Shown here: piece after piece, positions 1 through 6,564 of the stretch
Position numbering within the stretch: the stretch's first letter is position 1
How the letters are laid out: each line of letters opens with the position of its first letter
Source of the DNA: JBHIBA01 sp046758845
Lineage (GTDB): Bacteria > UBA8248 > JACPRG01 > G963555815
Direction: 5' to 3'
Length of the DNA: 6,564 nucleotides
Assembly (NCBI GenBank): GCA_046758845.1
Contig: JBHIBA010000263.1
Location: forward strand, 1 to 6,564
Made by a program: the position numbers and the translations under genes
The notes under the pieces: model-generated
Told to the model about the DNA's origin: nothing
Databases searched by the model: none
The model's input: only the letters and a program-made list of their open reading frames with translations

Positions 1-482
1 AGCCCGGCGATCTTCCCGGCGTCCTTGGTGGCCTGGCGCTGGCTGTCGTTGAAGTACGCGGGAACGGTGACGACCACCTCGGCCACAGGCCCGCCCAGGT
101 AGTCCTCGGCCGCGCTCTTCAGCTTTTGCAACACCAGGGCCGAGATCTCCGGCGGGGAATGCACCTTCCCTGCGATCTCCACGCGCGCGTCCCCGGACGA
201 GTTCCGGACGACCTTGTAGGGGACCTCCTCGATCTCCCGGCCGACCTCCTCGTAACGGCGCCCCATAAAGCGCTTGATGGAGTAGACGGTGTTCTGTGGA
301 TTGGTGATGGCCTGCCGCTTGGCCACCTGTCCCACCAGCTTCTCGCCGTCCTTGGTGAATGCCACCACCGAGGGCGTGATGCGGCTCCCCTCGGCGTTGG
401 TGATGACGGTCGCGTCGCCTCCCTCCATCACCGAAACAACGGAGTTGGTCGTCCCCAAATCGATTCCGATGATCTTTCCCAT
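1..482 (-). CDS. dnaK: Chaperone DnaK (Hsp70), N-terminal part, cut by left window edge
   Basis: ATP-dependent cytosolic chaperone that binds exposed hydrophobic peptides, normally working with DnaJ and GrpE and handing aggregated substrates to ClpB. The window holds the first 160 codons, which is part of the nucleotide-binding domain; a family member usually has about 610-640 residues, so the rest lies past the left edge. The protein begins MGKIIGIDLGTTNS, the Hsp70 phosphate-1 loop (residues 5-14). It continues with NAEGSRITPSVV (29-40), GQVAKRQAITNPQNT (51-65), Lys70 in SIKRFMGRR (the lysine essential for ATP hydrolysis in the family) and TVPAYFND (139-146). The ATG is preceded by a strong Shine-Dalgarno, GAGGAGG at 492-498, 9 bases away. 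It lies 80 bases downstream of clpB on the same strand with no convincing promoter between, so co-transcription is likely. No damage is visible in the sequenced part. Confidence 0.97.
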   Translation of the reverse strand, partial: MGKIIGIDLGTTNSVVSVMEGGDATVITNAEGSRITPSVVAFTKDGEKLVGQVAKRQAITNPQNTVYSIKRFMGRRYEEVGREIEEVPYKVVRNSSGDARVEIAGKVHSPPEISALVLQKLKSAAEDYLGGPVAEVVVTVPAYFNDSQRQATKDAGKIAG

Positions 483-562
483 GCTCGTAATCCTCCTCGA
501 AGCCTGGAGTCTCTAAATCGTTTCCCAATTCAAGCCTGTGGAGAGCAGGACGCCCACAAGCG
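483..562 (-). other. clpB-dnaK intergenic spacer
   Basis: Eighty bases separate the clpB stop from the dnaK start. It holds the dnaK ribosome binding site (GAGGAGG, 492-498). I see no CIRCE repeat, no HAIR-like repeat, no hairpin followed by a T-run, and no convincing -35/-10 pair. A CTTGAA on the minus strand resembles a heat-shock -35 box, but no CCCAT-type -10 follows at the right distance. The simplest reading is read-through from clpB into dnaK. Confidence 0.6.
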
Positions 563-3223
<2,661 letters not shown>

Positions 3224-3289
3224 GTTTCTATCCTTTTCCGGGTGGTTGGGGGTATTAAGACCTTTCCCGGTCCAAGTATCTACCAGGAA

Positions 3290-3316
3290 GTTATAATCTG
3301 AGTGAGATACTGTCAA
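3290..3316 (-). promoter_or_regulatory. Predicted sigma70-type promoter of clpB
   Basis: On the minus strand a perfect -35 hexamer TTGACA (3311-3316) is followed by TATAAC (3290-3295, 5/6 to TATAAT) after 15 bases. An alternative -10, TAACTT (3288-3293), gives the standard 17-base spacing but matches less well. Transcription would begin near 3283, leaving a leader of about 60 bases before the GTG. The 15-base spacing is short, which can make a promoter weak or factor-dependent. Members of the MerR family, to which HspR belongs, often act at promoters with non-standard spacing, though usually with longer spacers. The position is inferred from sequence only. Confidence 0.55.
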
Positions 3317-3317
3317 G
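3297..3317 (-). promoter_or_regulatory. HAIR-like inverted repeat, candidate HspR operator at the clpB promoter
   Basis: Minus strand reads CTTGACA, seven bases, then ACTCAGA. The HspR-associated inverted repeat (HAIR) is CTTGAGT-N7-ACTCAAG, so 10 of 14 defined positions match with the exact 7-base spacing. It covers the -35 hexamer and most of the spacer, where a repressor would block RNA polymerase. clpB is a classic HspR target in Streptomyces and other lineages. Caution: the CTTGACA half coincides with a consensus -35 box, so its resemblance is partly forced; only the ACTCA half is independent evidence. No hspR gene is in the window. Confidence 0.4.
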
Positions 3318-3417
3318 TTTTTTGATTGCGTTATTTTGGCACCGCCGCAAACCTATATAACTAATTGAAATATATGGCATTACCAACCAAGAAATTTTCT
3401 AAAGAGCGTAGCCTGAC
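3318..3417. other. AT-rich intergenic region upstream of clpB
   Basis: About 100 bases between the stop of the P19/cytochrome c' gene and the clpB promoter are markedly AT-rich compared with the GC-rich coding DNA around them. The stretch contains short A/T arms around 3354-3375 (a CTATATA/ATATATG pair) and a TTGCG/CGCAA pair near 3325-3350 with a 15-base loop. Neither makes a convincing terminator because no GC-rich stem plus T-run follows. It may act as an UP-like element for clpB or hold undetected signals. No coding potential was seen. Confidence 0.5.
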
Positions 3418-4314
3418 CTATCTCCCCGCCAATTCGCCCTCCCGGAAAATCTGATGACAAGCCCCGCAGGATTTGCGGACCTCCACCAAGGCCCACACGG
3501 CCTCGTCGGCCTTCCCGCTCTCTAAAAGGTTGGCCAGACCCCCTGTCTTTTCTCCGAGATTTTTCGCCAAGGCGAGAAACCGAGACTGAGCTTCCCCGAA
3601 CCGAAGTTCAGGAATCAAAGCGGCCAGTCTGTTCATCTCTTTGGCCCCCCTCGCCACGGACTGAAGCGTCGACGCCTCCGCCGGGGCGCGCAATCCCAAA
3701 ACCATCAACTGTTCCGAAACGTTTGAGAACCGCCCGAAAAGGTCCTTCATCAACTCCTTCAGTTTCTGGTAGCCATACTCGAATTCGAACTTTACCTGGC
3801 GCGTGCGGAAGAATTCCCGCCGCCTTCTGGAATGCTCGCTGAGAATAAGATGACGGGGGGCCAGAATGACAAGGAGTTCATACTTCCCTCGGCGGGTTAA
3901 ACGGACGTTGCCGCCATAGTGAAACCCCCTTTCCTCGAACCGGGGCCTCAGGATGAAATCCTCCCGGAATCCCTCCTCTTTCCGGGCGGACAGGGTGACG
4001 TCCAGATAAGGGACCGGCTCTCTGAGACGCAGGTCCTCCACGTAAGCCTGAAAGTGGTGGGTAAAGCCCTTGAGAGCCCTGTGGGGGGCTTCCGGATTCT
4101 CCTTCTCTCCCAGGCTCTTGATTCCCACCGAGCGCTCCGGCGGTTTGACGATGAGGGTTACGCGGTAGCCGTCCACGTCGGCCTTTCCCACCTGCATCCA
4201 GGTGTAGGTGAACTGCGTCAGGTGGTGGGCCCTCAGCGGAGCCATGAGCAGAGTCGTTAGAGAGACGGCCAGCACGCCCGCCCATACAGACCACCAGATT
4301 TTCCTGCGACTCAT
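3418..4314 (-). CDS. Exported P19/Tp34-like domain fused to C-terminal cytochrome c' domain
   Basis: Predicted periplasmic or membrane-tethered haem protein of 298 residues. A signal peptide (MSRRK, hydrophobic 7-24, likely cut after LRA at 29) is followed by a beta-rich region of about 32-180 resembling the P19/Tp34 iron-transport family. Shared features are PYLDV (102-106), GFHYGGNVRL (130-139), GKYELLVI (143-150) and a closing VKFEFEY (174-180). From about 181 the protein is helical and ends with CGACH (283-287), a covalent haem c motif at the extreme C-terminus in RKSCGACHQIFRE, typical of class II cytochromes (c', c-556). Compared from memory with P19, the metal-ligand Glu and Met appear replaced by Gln89 and Arg125, while His87 and His132 remain. 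The ATG at 4314 is chosen for AAGGAGG (4324-4330) 9 bases upstream and a clean signal peptide; a TTG at 4347 would add 11 basic residues. It is divergent from the cupredoxin gene. The cytochrome assignment is firm, the P19 domain likely, the partner and substrate unknown. Confidence 0.8.
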   Translation of the reverse strand: MSRRKIWWSVWAGVLAVSLTTLLMAPLRAHHLTQFTYTWMQVGKADVDGYRVTLIVKPPERSVGIKSLGEKENPEAPHRALKGFTHHFQAYVEDLRLREPVPYLDVTLSARKEEGFREDFILRPRFEERGFHYGGNVRLTRRGKYELLVILAPRHLILSEHSRRRREFFRTRQVKFEFEYGYQKLKELMKDLFGRFSNVSEQLMVLGLRAPAEASTLQSVARGAKEMNRLAALIPELRFGEAQSRFLALAKNLGEKTGGLANLLESGKADEAVWALVEVRKSCGACHQIFREGELAGR

Positions 4315-4372
4315 CCGCCGCTTCCTCCTTCCTGTTCGGCCGCGCAAGACGGCCCACCGAATGGATAGCCTT

Positions 4373-4401
4373 TAACTAATCTAACCATACAGGCGAATCA
4401 A
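4373..4401 (-). promoter_or_regulatory. Weak candidate promoter for the P19/cytochrome c' gene
   Basis: On the minus strand TTGATT (4396-4401, 4/6 to the -35 consensus) is followed 17 bases later by TAGTTA (4373-4378), a poor -10. Nearby TAGATT matches 4/6 but at a shorter distance. The region is a local AT-rich patch between two divergent genes, so a promoter here is expected, but the exact boxes are uncertain. Confidence 0.25.
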
Positions 4402-4410
4402 CCCTTCCCC

Positions 4411-4438
4411 TTGACTCGGCCCTTTCGCTCTATAAACT
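4411..4438 (+). promoter_or_regulatory. Candidate promoter for the cupredoxin gene
   Basis: TTGACT (4411-4416, 5/6 to TTGACA) is followed by TATAAA (4431-4436, 5/6) after 14 bases, or by the overlapping TAAACT (4433-4438, 4/6) after 16 bases. Transcription would start around 4443-4446, leaving roughly 45-50 bases before the ATG at 4492. This argues against the longer reading frame that begins with the TTG of the -35 box itself. Confidence 0.45.
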
Positions 4439-4491
4439 GTGCGCGGCGGAATTCTCTTGCGCCGCCGAGAGCGAAGGCGAGCTGCGAATCC

Positions 4492-5295
4492 ATGACGAAG
4501 AAACTCGCGGGGCCGCTGGCATTGGCCTGCCTGTTGGCTTATTGGCCCCATGTCCCGGCCCTGGCCTATCGGCGGACCCCGGTCCGAAACGGCGGGGTTA
4601 TCTCAGGCGTTGTCAGGTGGGCGGGCGCTCCGCCGGCCCTTGCGCCCTTCCCGGTCAACCGGGATGGGGGCGTATGCGACCTGGACAGGAGCGGGAAGAA
4701 GACGTCCCCCCGCCTGGTCATCGGACGCAGGGGCGGCGTCGCCAACACCGTCGTCTACATCTCCAACATCTCTCAAGGAAAACCCCTCCAGCGGCGGGGC
4801 CTCCGGCACGCACGGAAATGGCTCATCCGGGGATGCGAATATCATCCCCACGTGCTCATCGCGCCGGTGGGCTCCTACCTCGCCATGCGGAACGACGACC
4901 CGGTGCTTCACAACATCCGCATGTTCGGCGCGGCGACCTACAACCTGCCCATGCCCGATAAGGGGACGCTCTTTGTGAAGCGGCTGCCCAAAGCCGGGAA
5001 GATCTTCTTGCGGTGCGACGCCGGGCACGGCTGGATGAGCGGAATTATTCACGTGACGGAACACCCTTACTATGTCCTGACCGACCCGGAAGGGAAGTTC
5101 TCCCTTGCGGACGTGCCGCCGGGCAAATATACCGTCAAGGCCTGGCATGAGGGGTGGAAGGTCGTGCGCGTCATCCCCAAGGACGGCAAGCCGACCTTCT
5201 ATGAATTCCAAGAGCCCATCGAGCTCTCCCGAGAGGTGACGCTTCCGGAACGCGGCAAGGTGGAAATCGAATTCACTCTCTCGGAAAAGCATTGA
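4492..5295 (+). CDS. Exported cupredoxin-like copper protein with carboxypeptidase-regulatory-like domain
   Basis: Predicted periplasmic or surface blue-copper-type electron carrier, 267 residues. The signal peptide is MTKKLAGPLALACLLAYW with likely cleavage after ALA (23-25). The mature start GGVISGVVRWAGAPP (34-48) resembles a beta-sandwich opening common in this family. Candidate type 1 copper ligands are His140 (in VLHNIRMF), Cys175, His179 and Met182, the last three in CDAGHGWM. The C-X3-H spacing differs by one from the CDVHPWM form (C-X2-H) I recall in relatives. Residues 192-222 (PYYVLTDPEGKFSL, VPPGKYTVKAWHEGW) form a carboxypeptidase D regulatory-like beta domain. Cys62 and Cys115 might form a disulfide. 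The ATG at 4492 is chosen because it opens the signal peptide; the TTG at 4411 would add 27 residues and lies in the promoter. The Shine-Dalgarno is weak (GAAGGCGAG, about 10 bases upstream). It is divergent from the cytochrome c' gene, suggesting shared control and redox function. The partner is unknown. Confidence 0.82.
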   Translation: MTKKLAGPLALACLLAYWPHVPALAYRRTPVRNGGVISGVVRWAGAPPALAPFPVNRDGGVCDLDRSGKKTSPRLVIGRRGGVANTVVYISNISQGKPLQRRGLRHARKWLIRGCEYHPHVLIAPVGSYLAMRNDDPVLHNIRMFGAATYNLPMPDKGTLFVKRLPKAGKIFLRCDAGHGWMSGIIHVTEHPYYVLTDPEGKFSLADVPPGKYTVKAWHEGWKVVRVIPKDGKPTFYEFQEPIELSREVTLPERGKVEIEFTLSEKH

Positions 5296-5322
5296 GACCG
5301 GTCTGCGCCGGCGGTTCTTCCT

Positions 5323-5475
5323 TCACGGCGGGTCGCCTCGGTAGTCCATCCAGTACAGGATCAGGTGGTACAGGCTCCAGGCCCCCACCAGGATGTACAG
5401 CCACGCCACCCCCCGGGTCTTCCCCGAGGGGGGCTTTCGCTCATCTCCTCGTTCGTCGAACCCTTCTTCGCCCAT
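5323..5475 (-). CDS. Small single-pass membrane protein (50 residues), unknown function
   Basis: A short frame encodes 50 residues: a charged cytosol-type N-terminus (MGEEGFDERGDERK, 1-14), a flexible PPSGKTRG (15-22), one aromatic-rich hydrophobic helix (about 23-43, VAWLYILVGAWSLYHLILYWM) and a short polar tail DYRGDPP. This layout is typical of small accessory subunits of membrane complexes, including respiratory oxidases, but I do not recognise the family. It lies 44 bases downstream of the NMT1-like gene on the same strand and converges on the cupredoxin gene, with 27 bases between the two stop codons. The only Shine-Dalgarno-like run, GGAG, is just 2 bases from the ATG, so initiation would be weak or coupled to the upstream gene. 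A hydrophobic helix with flanking charges in a GC-rich region is unlikely to be pure chance, but an accidental frame is not excluded. Confidence 0.55.
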   Translation of the reverse strand: MGEEGFDERGDERKPPSGKTRGVAWLYILVGAWSLYHLILYWMDYRGDPP

Positions 5476-5519
5476 GACTCCAAAGCCGCACGCCCGGCTT
5501 GCGGCCCGACTCCCGAACC

Positions 5520-6449
5520 TCAGCCCGAACCCACAGCTTCTCGGTAATATCGGGGATCGATGTACTTCTCCGGGGGTGGAACCGGATGGGTGAGATAGCC
5601 CATCTCGGCCCGGAGTTCCAGCGCCGCCGCGACGCCGGGAACGTTGAGCTCCGCCCGCGGGTGCAGGCCGTGCCGCGGGTCCAGAAGGGCCGCAAGCGTC
5701 CTTTCAGCGGCCGGCCCCTCAATGCCGACTTTTCCGGCCAGGAGTTCCAGACAGGCTCGGCGGTTTTCTGGATTTAGGCACCACTGGGTGGCCTCCACAT
5801 AGGCCCGGATGTACCGGATCAAAGCGTCCGGGTTGTTTCGCGCCCAGGTGCGCCGCGCCGCGCCGCATGTCGCCTGGTAGACGGGGACGGCCTCATGTCC
5901 CCAAGCCAGGAGGTGACAGCCCGCATCCAAGGCGTCGCCGAGAAACGGTTCGGTTAAGAGAGTCCCGGAGTGCTTTCCTTCCAGAAGGGCCTGGTAGCGG
6001 CTTCCCCATCCCCCCACCTCGACGAGGTCGTATTCTTCGGGCCCGATGCCGTTTGAGCGAAGCATCCTTTCCAGAATGAACACAAAACCCGTGCGCCTCG
6101 AATCGACGGCGAGGGATTTTCCGCGAAGGGACTCCATGCTCCGAAACTCCGGCGCGCCGACCAGGCTCAGGAGGCCGCCGTGAAGGCCCATGAAGAGGAA
6201 GATGTCCGAGCCGCCGCGCGCCTGCGGAGTTCGGCCTTCGACTTCGGCAATCACGTCATCGGCGGACGTATGGCCGGTCTCATACTCGCCGGCCTCCAGC
6301 GCCTCGGCCAGGTGGACCGAGTTCGGTGTGTAGGAGACCTCCACTTCAAGCCCGTGGCGGGCGAAATGTCCGACTTCCGCGCCCGCATGAACGGGCAGGT
6401 TGTACCCGGCGCGGAATTGGATGAGGCGAATCGGGGTGAGAGAAGTCAT
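5520..6449 (-). CDS. NMT1/THI5-like substrate-binding-type protein
   Basis: A 309-residue protein of the periplasmic-binding-protein type 2 fold, as found in ABC transporters for sulfonates, nitrate or thiamine precursors (SsuA/TauA/NMT1/ThiY). Seen directly: PIRLIQFRAGYNLPVHAGAE (6-25) continuing to GHFARHGLEVEV, the family's opening in which a short strand leads to 'ligand-facing helix, then FF..GL.VE'; TGHTSADDVIAEVEG (58-72), which matches the usual 'G..s..d.l' segment; SLRGKSLAVDSRRTGFVFIL (107-126), which matches the 'l.GK.iav....s.....l' segment; and GWGSRYQALLEGKHSGTLLTEP (147-168). The end is EKYIDPRYYREAVG. From the ATG at 6449 there is no signal peptide or lipobox, unusual for a transporter component, so the protein could be cytosolic (sensor- or THI5-like) or the true start could be upstream. 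A GTG at 6485 adds 12 residues, and the frame has no stop to the window edge. No permease or ATPase gene is in view. The ligand is unknown. Confidence 0.75.
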   Translation of the reverse strand: MTSLTPIRLIQFRAGYNLPVHAGAEVGHFARHGLEVEVSYTPNSVHLAEALEAGEYETGHTSADDVIAEVEGRTPQARGGSDIFLFMGLHGGLLSLVGAPEFRSMESLRGKSLAVDSRRTGFVFILERMLRSNGIGPEEYDLVEVGGWGSRYQALLEGKHSGTLLTEPFLGDALDAGCHLLAWGHEAVPVYQATCGAARRTWARNNPDALIRYIRAYVEATQWCLNPENRRACLELLAGKVGIEGPAAERTLAALLDPRHGLHPRAELNVPGVAAALELRAEMGYLTHPVPPPEKYIDPRYYREAVGSG

Positions 6450-6564
6450 TTGCCCGTGCGGCTGCTTGGCTCGCCTCGCAAACACCGAGCATCCCCCGCA
6501 GGCGAAAACGAACGCCTTGCGGAAGGGCCGGTTGGAAACGATCAGCGCCCTTTCCCGCGTGCGA
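6450..6564 (-). other. Open frame upstream of the NMT1-like gene, possible N-terminal extension
   Basis: Reading the minus strand in the frame of the NMT1-like gene, there is no stop from the right edge to the ATG at 6449. The stretch encodes RKAFVFACGGCSVFARRAKQ and neighbouring residues, including a CGGC pair and a short hydrophobic segment. This might be the N-terminal part of a longer protein, an odd export or metal-binding segment, or simply untranslated GC-rich DNA. In another minus-strand frame a TGA overlaps the ATG at 6449 as ATGA, which would fit coupling to a preceding gene, but that frame does not look coding nearby. The start cannot be decided from this window. Confidence 0.35.

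Noticed and set aside
483..562. CIRCE element or sigma32 promoter in front of dnaK
   Set aside because: No TTAGCACTC-N9-GAGTGCTAA repeat is present, and the CTTGAA motif lacks a matching heat-shock -10 box.
3224..3316. Upstream ATG (3316) extending ClpB by 31 residues
   Set aside because: The extension would place the -35/-10 boxes inside the coding region and has no similarity to ClpB N-termini; the GTG at 3223 gives the canonical MRLD start with a good Shine-Dalgarno.
4603..5292. 229-codon minus-strand frame opposite the cupredoxin gene
   Set aside because: The plus strand carries a coherent signal peptide, copper ligands and beta domain; the antisense product shows no such features.
5296..5322. 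Possible bidirectional terminator between the convergent stops of the cupredoxin gene and the small membrane protein gene
   Set aside because: CCGG and ACCG/CGGT arms can pair over only about 4 base pairs with mismatches, and the following tract is mixed T/C, so a hairpin terminator is not convincing.
5867..6079. Short plus-strand frame inside the NMT1-like gene
   Set aside because: An Arg/Pro-rich antisense frame with no domain, explained by the composition of the gene on the minus strand.

Overview
This window reads as chromosomal DNA from a GC-rich, probably Gram-negative bacterium. Coding regions are strongly G/C at third positions, exported redox proteins carry classical signal peptides, and ClpB and DnaK are of ordinary bacterial type. 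The DnaK start looks generally like those of Acidobacteriota, NC10 and deltaproteobacterial lineages, but I cannot fix the phylum from sequence alone. I see no mobile element, CRISPR array, tRNA or rRNA.

Left half (1-3320, all minus strand): a protein-quality-control operon. clpB (GTG start at 3223) is followed 80 bases downstream by dnaK, whose first 160 codons are in the window and whose remainder lies beyond the left edge. ClpB and DnaK are direct partners in protein disaggregation, so co-transcription makes sense. The clpB promoter (about 3290-3316) is overlapped by an imperfect inverted repeat with the spacing of HAIR, the operator of the heat-shock repressor HspR. About 100 bases of AT-rich non-coding DNA lie upstream.

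Middle (3418-5295): a divergent pair of exported redox proteins with the shared upstream region 4315-4491. The minus-strand gene encodes a signal peptide, a domain resembling the P19/Tp34 periplasmic metal-binding family, and a C-terminal cytochrome c'-type haem domain with its CGACH motif. The plus-strand gene encodes a cupredoxin-like protein with a complete candidate type 1 copper site (His, Cys, His, Met) fused to a carboxypeptidase-regulatory-like beta domain. Together they suggest a small periplasmic electron-transfer or metal-redox module. P19 plus cupredoxin is reminiscent of FtrA/FtrB-type iron uptake, but no permease is visible here.

Right end (5323-6564, minus strand): an NMT1/THI5-like substrate-binding-type protein with no obvious signal peptide from its likely ATG. 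It is followed 44 bases later by a 50-residue single-pass membrane protein, which ends 27 bases from the cupredoxin stop in a convergent arrangement. The frame of the binding protein stays open to the right edge, so its N-terminus is not settled.

The most unusual items are the P19-like/cytochrome c' fusion, its divergent cupredoxin partner, and the HAIR-like element in front of clpB. All functional statements rest on motif recognition by eye.
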